The notes beneath the pieces are model-generated. The model was given only the letters and a program-made list of their open reading frames with translations. It searched no databases and had not been told where the DNA came from. A DNA stretch of 64,000 nucleotides, taken from positions 310,001 through 374,000 of the forward strand of contig JADJGV010000006.1 in NCBI GenBank assembly GCA_016707895.1, in the 5' to 3' direction. This document shows, in pieces, positions 45,849 to 53,267 of this stretch; positions within the stretch are counted from its first letter, which is position 1; each line of letters opens with the position of its first letter. The stretch is from Myxococcales bacterium. Its GTDB lineage: Bacteria > Myxococcota_A > Polyangia > Haliangiales > Haliangiaceae. Made by a program: the position numbers and the translations under genes.

Positions 45849-47716
45849 GCCCCCCCCCCCCGCCCCCGCCGCCCCCGCCGCCCGAGGACGCCGCACCGCC
45901 ATCCTCCACGGTGGCGCCCGCCGCGCCCGCCGACAAGACCCTGGCCGGCTCCGACGGGGTCAAGCGCGCCAGCGCCCTGCCCGCGCACTTCCCGCCGTGG
46001 GCCGCGCGCCTGGCCGAGCTGTACTTCTCCGGCACGACCTCGATGTTCGTGCTGCACGGCAACGTCTTCGACCTGGTGCGGCTGGGGCCGGGCGACGCGC
46101 CCGACGTGCGCTGGGGCAGCCTGGCCGACTTCCTGGCCGAGCAGCTGTTCGGCCGCTGGGACCTCTTGCTCCACTACGATCTGGCCCGCGGCATCCGCTG
46201 CCTGGCCGGCGCCAACGGCAAGCGGCTCACCGAGATGGTCGAGAAGATCAACCGCGTGCTGGGCGACGTGCGCCAGCTCAAGCGCGATCCGGTGACCGCG
46301 CTGGCCGCGCTCGACCTGTTCATCCAGAAGAACGTGATGGCCGACCCCGACAAGCGGCTGTCGGCGGCGATCGTGATCGATCACGCGTCGTTCGTCGCGC
46401 CGTCGGGCGATCGCCTGAGCCTGGGCGATCAGACCCAGCTGGTGACGCTGCTCAACTGGGCGTCGTCGCCGTACATCAAGCGGCTCAACCTGGCGGTGGT
46501 GCTGATCGACCCGCGGCTGTCCGAGGTCAACGACCGCCTGGCCGGCAACCCCCACGTCGCGTCGATCGAGGTGCCGATGCCCGACGTCGCCGAGCGCGAG
46601 GCGTTCCTGGGCGCGGCGACCAAGGGCCAGGACGTGACGACGTTCTCGGACTACGGCGTCGCCGAGCTGGCCAAGCTCACCGCAGGCATCGCGCTGACCG
46701 ACCTCGAGGTGCTGGTGCGGTCGTCGCGCGAGAGCGGCCGCCGCCTCGACGCCACCTACTTCCGCGACCTCAAGAAGCGGCTGATCGAGCGCCAGGCCCA
46801 GGGCATGCTCGAGTTCGTCGAGCCCAAGTGGGGGCTCGACACCGTCGTCGGCCACGAGGCCGCCAAGCGCCGGCTGCTCGACGACGCCGCGCTGATCAAG
46901 AAGGGCATGCTCGAGACCGTGCCGATGGGCTACCTGTTCAACGGCCCGGTCGGCACCGGCAAGTCGTTCCTGGCCCAGTGCGTGGCCGGGTCGATCGGCG
47001 TGCCGGCGGTGGTGCTCAAGAACTTCCGCAGCAAGTACGTCGGCGAGACCGAGGGCAACCTCGAGCGGGTGCTCGGGCTCCTGCGCTCGATGGGCCCGGT
47101 GGTGGTGGTCATCGACGAGGCCGACACCGTGCTCGGCGATCGCGACACCGGCGGCGGCGACTCGGGCGTGTCGGCTCGCATCTTCGGCATGATCGCCAAC
47201 CAGATGGGCGACACCCGCTATCGCGGCAAGATCATCTGGATGCTGCTGACCGCGCGCCCCGACCTGTTGCCGATCGACATCAAGCGCCAGGGCCGCGCCG
47301 AGGTCCACATCCCGCTGTTCTACCCGAGCGACGACGCCGAGCTGAAGAAGATGCTCAAGGTGCTCGCGCGCAAGACCGGCGCGACGTTGCTCGACGAGGA
47401 CCTGCCCGAGACGCTGCCGCACAAGGGCAACCTGTCGGGCGCCGACGTCGAGGGCATCATCGGTCGCGCCTGGCGCACATCGCTCCTGGCCGGCGCCGAC
47501 CGCATCACCAAGGACGCGTTGGCCCAGGCCCTCGCCAACTTCATGCCCTCGACGCAGACGCTCGAGCGTGAGCTGCAAGAGCTGGCCGCGATGATCGAGT
47601 GCACCGACATCGAGTTCTTGCCGCCGTCCAAGCGCGAGCGCATCGATCAGCTCGGCGGCCGCGAGAAGGCCCAGGAGCGCGCCACCGCGATCAAGCAGAT
47701 CCTGGAGGGGCGGTAG
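45845..47716 (+). CDS. Ycf46-like AAA+ ATPase with N-terminal poly-Pro
   Basis: 623 residues. Residues 3-13 are Pro, encoded by a 12-C run. An N-terminal half (about 50-300) lacks Walker motifs but has P-loop-like strands (FVLHGNVFDLV, AAIVIDHASFV, LNLAVVLIDPRLSEV), as in the degenerate ATPase half of Ycf46-type proteins. The C-terminal AAA+ module has GPVGTGKS (367-374), a pore-like KYVGETEGN (397-405), IDEAD (423-427) and RQGR (481-484). Likely a hexameric remodelling ATPase. ATG overlaps the previous stop. The homopolymer makes the gene a candidate for phase variation. Confidence 0.86.
   Translation: MSPPPPPPPPPPPEDAAPPSSTVAPAAPADKTLAGSDGVKRASALPAHFPPWAARLAELYFSGTTSMFVLHGNVFDLVRLGPGDAPDVRWGSLADFLAEQLFGRWDLLLHYDLARGIRCLAGANGKRLTEMVEKINRVLGDVRQLKRDPVTALAALDLFIQKNVMADPDKRLSAAIVIDHASFVAPSGDRLSLGDQTQLVTLLNWASSPYIKRLNLAVVLIDPRLSEVNDRLAGNPHVASIEVPMPDVAEREAFLGAATKGQDVTTFSDYGVAELAKLTAGIALTDLEVLVRSSRESGRRLDATYFRDLKKRLIERQAQGMLEFVEPKWGLDTVVGHEAAKRRLLDDAALIKKGMLETVPMGYLFNGPVGTGKSFLAQCVAGSIGVPAVVLKNFRSKYVGETEGNLERVLGLLRSMGPVVVVIDEADTVLGDRDTGGGDSGVSARIFGMIANQMGDTRYRGKIIWMLLTARPDLLPIDIKRQGRAEVHIPLFYPSDDAELKKMLKVLARKTGATLLDEDLPETLPHKGNLSGADVEGIIGRAWRTSLLAGADRITKDALAQALANFMPSTQTLERELQELAAMIECTDIEFLPPSKRERIDQLGGREKAQERATAIKQILEGR
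45850..45861 (+). repeat. 12-C homopolymer at codons 2-6 of the AAA+ gene
   Basis: A run of 12 C's right after ATG-AG, followed by further C-rich codons. A change of one or two C's would shift the frame at once. Confidence 0.85.
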
Positions 47717-47732
47717 CGCCGGCCCCCGATTT

Positions 47733-47783
47733 CCGTCTCCGTCTCCGTCTCCGCCACCGTCTCCATCTCCGTCTCCGTCACCG
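47733..47783. repeat. (TCCGTC)n microsatellite before the small-protein gene
   Basis: About eight imperfect hexamers in the 90-base spacer between the AAA+ stop and the AAAGGA ribosome binding site (47791-47796) of the next gene. Confidence 0.75.
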
Positions 47784-47806
47784 CAATCCGAAAGGACCCC
47801 ATCGCC

Positions 47807-48127
47807 ATGGCCCGTGCCAGCTGGATCGACGACGACAACCACCCCGACCTCGACGCCCACGTGTCGCAGCTCGAGCACTTCACCACCGCGATCGCCGACG
47901 GCGTGGTCGACGCCGGCGAGCTGGCGATCCAGGCGGACAACCTCAAGGCCGCGATGCGCGCGGTCGAGGGCACGCTGTCCGACGAGCAGCACGCGGCGGT
48001 CACCAAGCTGCTGGCCGAGACCTGCGCCTACGCGGTGATGCAGGTGCTCCACGACATGGTCCAGGCCAAGGCCCAGGCCCGCGCGCAGGCCCAGGCCCAG
48101 GCCGCCGCGCAGCCCGCGGCCCAATAG
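47807..48127 (+). CDS. Small acidic helical protein, hypothetical
   Basis: 106 residues, acidic at the N-terminus (DDDNHPDLD) with predicted helices and an Ala/Gln-rich tail. The stretch IADGVVDAGELA (about 30-41) resembles the opening of TerB-like or EF-hand-like helices, without a complete metal loop. An AAAGGA site sits 10 bases before the ATG. It follows the AAA+ gene and precedes the HLFGH protein by 10 bases, so it is part of the same cluster. Function unknown. Confidence 0.65.
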   Translation: MARASWIDDDNHPDLDAHVSQLEHFTTAIADGVVDAGELAIQADNLKAAMRAVEGTLSDEQHAAVTKLLAETCAYAVMQVLHDMVQAKAQARAQAQAQAAAQPAAQ

Positions 48128-48137
48128 GCCACCTGCC

Positions 48138-48668
48138 ATGCCCGACCGCGAGACCTTCGTCGCCGCCTACCGCGCGGTCGAACGGCTGATCGAGGCTCGC
48201 TACGGCGTCCCGGTGATCGTGTCCGACGTGCCGGCGCCGTTCACCGGCGATCTAGATGGCGCAGAGATCCGGGTCGACTACGATCTCGATCCCGAGGACG
48301 CGCTGTTCATCATCGTCCACCTGTTCGGCCACACCGTGCAGTGGAACGTCTCACCCGAGGCCCGCGCGATCGCCAAGCACCCCGGCCCGTGGGACGCCGA
48401 CCACCTGGCCCGGCTGCGCGCCTACGAACGCGAGGCGTGCCAGTACTCGCTGACCCTGTTCCACGACGCCGGCGTCGACGGCCTCGACCAGTGGCTGGCC
48501 GACTTCTCGGCCTGCGACTACCGCTATCTCGAGCACGTGTTCACCACCGGCGAGAAGCCGCCGTTCCGCTCGTTCTGGCAGCCCGGCCAGCCGCGGCTCG
48601 AGACGCTGCCGGTCCCCACCTTCACGCCGACCCGCTGGTGGAACCGCTGGGACGGCGTGGTCGTCTAG
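48138..48668 (+). CDS. ImmA-like domain protein with degenerate zincin motif
   Basis: 176 residues. The region around 55-110 has the layout of ImmA/IrrE-type metallopeptidases (LFIIVHLFGHTVQWN then YEREACQYSLTLF), but the HExxH motif reads H61-L-F-G-H65, the catalytic Glu replaced by Leu. If it is an ImmA relative, it is probably catalytically dead and binds rather than cuts. It is the last gene of the cluster and its 3' end overlaps the convergent HNH gene by 47 bases. Alternative: an unrelated fold. Confidence 0.65.
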   Translation: MPDRETFVAAYRAVERLIEARYGVPVIVSDVPAPFTGDLDGAEIRVDYDLDPEDALFIIVHLFGHTVQWNVSPEARAIAKHPGPWDADHLARLRAYEREACQYSLTLFHDAGVDGLDQWLADFSACDYRYLEHVFTTGEKPPFRSFWQPGQPRLETLPVPTFTPTRWWNRWDGVVV

Positions 48669-50001
48669 CAACGACACCGATCGGATCGCGACCACCCGCC
48701 TTCGAGGTTCCCCGCGTTCTCCTGGTGGCGGGGGCCTGGGCTCGTCGGCGGCTGCGTGTGGCCGGCGGCGCCACGACCGCGGCGCCCGCCTGAGCCGGAG
48801 CATCCGCGACCTCGCCGCCCGAAGGAGGCGGCGCCACCGCCTCCCCGCCTCCCACGTGGGATTGCGGCGCCCCGTACGGTCGCCCGTCGGCGTGCGTGAC
48901 CCGCAGCTTGTCGGGCGCGGTCCCCTCGATCCGCAGCCGGCCATCATGCGCGGCCTTGTGGTGCGCCGAGCACAGCGCCGACAGCTTGCTCGGCGTGTGA
49001 TCGCCGCCCTCCACCCGCGGCACGATGTGGTGGACGTCGACGTACCGCGCGTTGCGGCACCCCGGCACGACGCACCGGCCGCGATCCCGCCGCAGCACCG
49101 CGCGCCGGGTCCGCGGCGGGATCGTCTTGGTCACCCGCGCCGGCTTGTCGCCGTCGACCCGCCCCAGCATGTCGGCGTCGCACGACGCCTGCGCCAGCTC
49201 GGTCTCGCTGATCTCGATCGTGTGCCCGGCGACGTCGTGCCACGCGCGCGTGCAGTCGGGACACCGCGTGATCGCGATCTGATACATGGGCTTGGACGCC
49301 GCCGCGGCATCTCCCGCGTGGGATCCCGCCGCCGTATCTCTTACGTGGGAGCCGGCGGCGCCCGCTAGCTGGCCGTCGCACAGCGTCGCCAGCAGGTCGC
49401 CGTCGGTGAGCGGGTGCCCGCACGCCGCCTCCAGCGCGCGCCGCGCCGCGGTGAACTTGCCCAGCACCGCCGCCGGCAGCAGCAGCCGCAGCTCGTGCAG
49501 CCGCGCGGCGGGATCCGGCGGATCGTCCGGCGAGTCGCCCCGCCGCCGCCCGCTGACCATGTCCTCGATCTCCCGCACGGTGTGCTTGGCCGCCGCGGCC
49601 AGCCACGCGTCCTCGGTGTCGACGGTCGCGACCCGGGTCAGCTCGCGCGCGGCGCTGTACGCGACGTCGCCGGCGCTCATCGCCGCCCGCAGCTTCGGCA
49701 GCGCGGCCAGCGCGTCGGCGACACGCAGCCGCTCCCGCGCCGGCCCCGGCGCGTAGCCCAGCACGCGCTCGACGTACTCGAAGAACGACGCGAAGCCGAG
49801 CTCGCGATGGACGCCCAGCGCCCGCGCGCGCCGCAGCCACGCGGCCTCCTCGACGTCGAGCGCCGCGCGCCGCCGCGCTAGCCCGCGCAACGTCCGGTCG
49901 ACCACGCGCCAGTCGTCCGCGCCCGCCGCCGTGGCGGCCGCCGCCGCCGCCGCCGCCGCCACCTCGCTCACCTTATTTCCGCCCGCTGCCCTGTCCACCA
50001 T
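48622..50001 (-). CDS. DUF222/HNH-type endonuclease-like protein
   Basis: 459 residues. A poly-Ala stretch near 15-25, a helical DUF222-like N-terminal half (about 35-230), and a C-terminal HNH domain: CVVPGC, DVHHI near 335-340, LCSAHHKAAHDG, the Cys-His pattern of HNH nucleases. Such multi-copy genes in actinobacteria and myxobacteria are of uncertain role. Palindrome-derived repeats encode GSHVRDTAA, GSHAGDAA and QSHVGGG. An ATG with a GAGGGG site starts it; the disordered tail ends in an overlap with the convergent gene. No mobile-element partners are seen. Confidence 0.85.
   Translation of the reverse strand: MVDRAAGGNKVSEVAAAAAAAAATAAGADDWRVVDRTLRGLARRRAALDVEEAAWLRRARALGVHRELGFASFFEYVERVLGYAPGPARERLRVADALAALPKLRAAMSAGDVAYSAARELTRVATVDTEDAWLAAAAKHTVREIEDMVSGRRRGDSPDDPPDPAARLHELRLLLPAAVLGKFTAARRALEAACGHPLTDGDLLATLCDGQLAGAAGSHVRDTAAGSHAGDAAAASKPMYQIAITRCPDCTRAWHDVAGHTIEISETELAQASCDADMLGRVDGDKPARVTKTIPPRTRRAVLRRDRGRCVVPGCRNARYVDVHHIVPRVEGGDHTPSKLSALCSAHHKAAHDGRLRIEGTAPDKLRVTHADGRPYGAPQSHVGGGEAVAPPPSGGEVADAPAQAGAAVVAPPATRSRRRAQAPATRRTRGTSKAGGRDPIGVVARRPRRPSGSTSGSA
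48850..48861. repeat. Perfect TCCCACGTGGGA palindrome inside the HNH gene
   Basis: Identical to the three copies at 2922-2983. On the coding strand it yields SHVG. Confidence 0.8.
49308..49359. repeat. Two degenerate palindrome units with 27-bp period inside the HNH gene
   Basis: TCCCGCGTGGGA at 49312-49323 and TCTTACGTGGGA at 49339-49350. The 27-bp spacing keeps the frame (9 codons), unlike the 25-bp spacing of the intergenic array. Confidence 0.7.
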
Positions 50002-50058
50002 GCCCAACCCCTCAGCAAGCCGCGCGCCAGCCGTAACCCCGCGACAGCCCGCGCCGCC

Positions 50059-50152
50059 TGTCCGAATCTCGGACAAAACGGCCGGATCTCGTCCGGATTG
50101 TCCGGCTTCCGGCCAGCCTCGGACAGGCGCGTGTGTCCGGCGCCGGACACAC
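50059..50152. promoter_or_regulatory. Cluster of TGTCCG inverted repeats, including a 22-bp perfect palindrome
   Basis: TGTCCGA-ATC-TCGGACA (50059-50075), a TGTCCGG near 50098 with CGGACA near 50120, and a perfect 22-bp palindrome at 50131-50152 centred on CCGGCGCCGG. They fill the space between the ExbD-like gene stop (50181) and the HNH start (50001). They may be operators for the HNH gene, 3' stem-loops for the ExbD-like gene, or both. Confidence 0.6.
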
Positions 50153-50180
50153 GCCGCCCGCCGCGGTCGCCACCTCGCCG

Positions 50181-50918
50181 TCAGAGCTCGCGCCGCAAGT
50201 CCGCCGGCGTCGGGACGAGCCGCGCCTCCCACAGGGCCCGCTCGACGCGATCGAGGTCGGACGCGCGCGCCGTGGCGTCGCCCTCGACCTCGACCAGCCG
50301 GATGAGGGAGCCGGGATAGAGGGGCACGGCGGGCATCGGCGAGCGCGCCGCCAGCCACGCCGCGAGCGCGGCGGCGCCGGCGGCATCGGTCGCGAACCGC
50401 GCGGACGCCGAGGATCCATGGCCGGCGGCGGCCCGCGCCACGCCGGCGCGGAGCGCGACGCGCGGCAACACCGGCGGCGCGAGGTGCGAGCCCCACGGCG
50501 GGATCAGCTCTGGGTCGTCGAACCCGGCGTGGTCGGCGACCTCGTAGGCGCGGATGATGTCGCGGTAGGGCACCCCGACCTTCGGGTACACCATCACCAG
50601 GCCGAGCTGGTCCAGCAGGGGGTCGGCGCGCAGGCGGGTCATGACGACCGCCAGCGCGTCCCACTCGCGGCCGTCGCGCGCGATGACCCAGGGGTCGCCA
50701 GGCGCCCACTGGAGGCGCACGAGCAGCCAGGCGGGCGTCACCATGATCTCGGGGAGGGCCAACCCGATCCCGGTCCGGTACGCGCCTTCGCGCCCGAACG
50801 ACGTGGTCGACGGTTGGCGCGCCGGCGGCGTGCGATCGCCGGCGAGGATCCCCGCCGCCACCACCACGGCCGGCGTCAGCCCCGCAACCAGCCGCGCGAT
50901 CGTCGCGCCTCGCGCCAG
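50181..50918 (-). CDS. ExbD/TolR-like periplasmic protein, copy 1 (apparent CTG start)
   Basis: 245 residues if counted from the CTG at 50918, which aligns with the ATG of the neighbour copy (xARGATIA opening); the first standard start is a GTG at 50867, which removes part of the membrane helix. One N-terminal helix, the phrase DRTPPARQP, then a domain with PEIMVTPAWLLV, VYPKVGVPYRDIIRAYEVADHAGF, reminiscent of ExbD/TolR (strand, D/K-x-x-VPY, helix ending AGF). No ExbB/TolQ is adjacent. Tandem duplication with the next gene is clear. Confidence 0.65.
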   Translation of the reverse strand: MARGATIARLVAGLTPAVVVAAGILAGDRTPPARQPSTTSFGREGAYRTGIGLALPEIMVTPAWLLVRLQWAPGDPWVIARDGREWDALAVVMTRLRADPLLDQLGLVMVYPKVGVPYRDIIRAYEVADHAGFDDPELIPPWGSHLAPPVLPRVALRAGVARAAAGHGSSASARFATDAAGAAALAAWLAARSPMPAVPLYPGSLIRLVEVEGDATARASDLDRVERALWEARLVPTPADLRREL

Positions 50919-50960
50919 ACGACATGGACACGCGCCGCCGGCGCCGGTTGCGCCGCCGGG

Positions 50961-51701
50961 TCAGCGCGGCCGCACCACGCCGGGGCGGGTCGGCAGCATG
51001 TCGCCGGCCGACAGCGCGGCGTCGACGCGGTGCCAGTCGGACGTGCGCGCCGTGGCGTCGCCCGCGAGCTCGACAATCTGGAGGTAGCCGGGCTGGGCGG
51101 GCACCGGCGAGCGTTCCGCCAGCCACACCACCAGCGCGGCGGATCCCGCGGCGTCGGTCGCGAACCGCCGCGACTCGGCCGAGCCGAGGCCTGCCTCGAC
51201 CCGCGCGGCCCCGCGGCTGAGCGTGACCCGGGGCAACACCGGCGGCTCGACGCTCGAGCCCCACGGCGGCACCAGCCACGGCCCGTGGAACCCCGCGTGG
51301 TCGGCGGCCTCGTAGGCGCGGATGATGTCGCGGTAGGGCACGCCGGCCTTCGGATAGACCATGATCGAGCTGAGACCCTCGACCGCTGGGTCGCGGCGCA
51401 GGTCAGCCAGGACCGCGGCCAACGCCACCCATTCGCCACCGTCGCGCGCGACCTCCCATTCGATCGGGGCATGCCGCACGATCAACACCAGGCGGTCCGG
51501 CGTCACCATGAACTCGGGGGCCCCGCCCCCACAGCCGTCGTCGCCGGCGAGGTGCAGGTTGACCCCGGTGAGGTAGGCACCCTCGCGCCCCAAGGTCGAG
51601 GTCGGGGGCTGCCGCGCCGGCGGCGTCCGATCGGCGGCCAGCACCACCGCGGCCGGCACCAGCCCCGCGACCACGCCCGCGATCGTCGCACCTCGCGCCA
51701 T
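50961..51701 (-). CDS. ExbD/TolR-like periplasmic protein, copy 2
   Basis: 246 residues from ATG 51701. Same layout as copy 1: helix (about 3-24), DRTPPARQPP, then PEFMVTPDRLVL and VYPKAGVPYRDIIRAYEAADHAGF. Identity with copy 1 is high over the whole length, so the pair arose by tandem duplication. ExbD-type proteins couple proton flow to outer-membrane processes, but without ExbB and with a large C-terminal extension the role here is open. Gap to copy 1 is 42 bases. Confidence 0.72.
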   Translation of the reverse strand: MARGATIAGVVAGLVPAAVVLAADRTPPARQPPTSTLGREGAYLTGVNLHLAGDDGCGGGAPEFMVTPDRLVLIVRHAPIEWEVARDGGEWVALAAVLADLRRDPAVEGLSSIMVYPKAGVPYRDIIRAYEAADHAGFHGPWLVPPWGSSVEPPVLPRVTLSRGAARVEAGLGSAESRRFATDAAGSAALVVWLAERSPVPAQPGYLQIVELAGDATARTSDWHRVDAALSAGDMLPTRPGVVRPR

Positions 51702-51756
51702 GCCAGGTGGACCCGCGCCGCCCGCCGCGGTTGCAGCCCGGCCGGGCCGCGGGCGG

Positions 51757-53226
51757 TCACAGGTACGGCTGGGCGACGCTGGCGGCGCCGTCGAGGATCC
51801 GCCGCGGCCAGCGGCGACCGTCGAGGTCGGCGCGGGTGAAGCGGCGGGCGCGGGCGATGCGCGCGTCGACCAGGGCGTCGAGCGCCGCCACCAGGTCGGG
51901 GTCGTAGGCCTCGAGGTCGAGCTCGAAGTTGAGGCGCATCGACCGCGGATCCCAGTTGCTCGAGCCGAGCAGCGCCCAGGCACCGTCGACGGTCATCAGC
52001 TTGGTGTGATCGAACGGCGGCGGCGACATCCAGATCCGCACGCCGTGATCGCGCAGCTGCCACAGCCCGCCGCGGACGGCGGCGTCGACGAACCGGAAGT
52101 TGGTGCGGGCCGGGATGACGACGTCGACCTGGACGCCGCGCAGCGCCGCCACGTCGAGCGCCGCCACCAGCGGCGGATCGGGCAAGAAGTACGGCGACAC
52201 CACACACACCCGCCGGCGCGCCACGCCGAGCGCGGTCAGGATCGTCCACGGCACCGGGTCGCTCTCGTCGTCGGGGCCCTCGGGCAGCGCCCGGGCGTGG
52301 ACGGCGCCGCCGTCAGTGGGCGCGGGCGCGGACCAGGTGGCGCCGGCCAGGGCCTCGCCGGTGGTGAACGCCCAGTCGTCGGCGAACACCTCCTGCAGCT
52401 GCGCCACCACCGGGCCGGTCACCCGGAAGTGCAGATCGTGGGTCGGCTCGGCCGGCGTCAGCGCGAACCAGTGGTGGACCCGCAGGTTGATGCCGCCGGT
52501 GAACGCCACCTCGCCGTCGACCACCATCACCTTGCGGTGGTTGCGCAGGTTCCAGTAGCGCGGGAACGCCCGCCGCATCGGCAAGAACAGCGCGCACGGC
52601 ACGCCCGCGGCGCGCAGGAGCTTGTGGGCCGGCGGGCGGTGGTAGCGCACGCCGGCGGCGTCGATCAGCACGCGCACCTCGACGCCGCGGGCGCGGGCGG
52701 CGGCCAGCGCGTCGACGAACCGCCGCCCGACCTGGTCGCCGTCGAAGATGTAGGTCGCGAGCGCGATCGATCGGCGGGCCCCGGCGATCGCCTCGAGCAT
52801 CGCCGGGAACGCGGCGTCGCCGTCGACCAGCGGCGCGATCGCGTTGCCGCCGAGCAGCGGACGGTCCACCAGCCGATCGGTCGCGGCGCGCAGCGCGGCC
52901 AGGTGCGGGGCCGCGGCCAGCGCCGGCGCGTCGACCACGGGCGCGGCCAACCCGTCGCCGCCGTCGCCGACCTCGCCAGCCTCGCGCTCGGGCCGTGCCT
53001 CGGTCCGCAACCGCCGGCCCTTCCGCGCGATGCGGTTGATGCCGAGCAGCACGTAGATCACCGGCCCGACGATCGGTGACAGCCAGATCACCGCCAGCCA
53101 GCCGGCGGCGCTGCGCGGCTGCCGCGGCACCACCAGCACGTGCAGCGTGGTGACCGCCGACATCGCGACGCCGAGCAGGCCCACGAGCAGGGCCCGGTGC
53201 GCGGCCAGCCAGGCGAGCGCGGCCAT
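51757..53226 (-). CDS. cls: Cardiolipin synthase-like phospholipase D family protein
   Basis: 489 residues. Two N-terminal helices (about 10-65), then two HKD motifs: H230-x-K232 with D237 (NHRKVMVVDG) and H407-x-K409 with D414 (DHTKLMTVDG), each followed by GG/GSSN. This is the layout of bacterial cardiolipin synthase, which condenses phosphatidylglycerol at the inner membrane. Length is normal (about 480). TACGAT lies at -11 to -6 of the ATG. Other PLD activities cannot be excluded. Confidence 0.9.
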   Translation of the reverse strand: MAALAWLAAHRALLVGLLGVAMSAVTTLHVLVVPRQPRSAAGWLAVIWLSPIVGPVIYVLLGINRIARKGRRLRTEARPEREAGEVGDGGDGLAAPVVDAPALAAAPHLAALRAATDRLVDRPLLGGNAIAPLVDGDAAFPAMLEAIAGARRSIALATYIFDGDQVGRRFVDALAAARARGVEVRVLIDAAGVRYHRPPAHKLLRAAGVPCALFLPMRRAFPRYWNLRNHRKVMVVDGEVAFTGGINLRVHHWFALTPAEPTHDLHFRVTGPVVAQLQEVFADDWAFTTGEALAGATWSAPAPTDGGAVHARALPEGPDDESDPVPWTILTALGVARRRVCVVSPYFLPDPPLVAALDVAALRGVQVDVVIPARTNFRFVDAAVRGGLWQLRDHGVRIWMSPPPFDHTKLMTVDGAWALLGSSNWDPRSMRLNFELDLEAYDPDLVAALDALVDARIARARRFTRADLDGRRWPRRILDGAASVAQPYL

Positions 53227-53231
53227 GCCCT

Positions 53232-53237
53232 ATCGTA
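53232..53237 (-). promoter_or_regulatory. -10 box TACGAT for the cardiolipin synthase-like gene
   Basis: Lies at -11 to -6 of the ATG at 53226. Confidence 0.4.
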
Positions 53238-53267
53238 CCGCGCGGCGCGATCGCCGGCGCGCGCGGC

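Noticed and set aside
48622..50001. HNH gene as part of a mobile element or anti-phage system
   Set aside because: No recombinase, terminal repeats, restriction partner or phage genes are adjacent; DUF222/HNH genes are commonly scattered singly.
50181..51701. TolQRA/ExbBD motor
   Set aside because: No TolQ/ExbB homologue is in the window, and the similarity to ExbD is partial.
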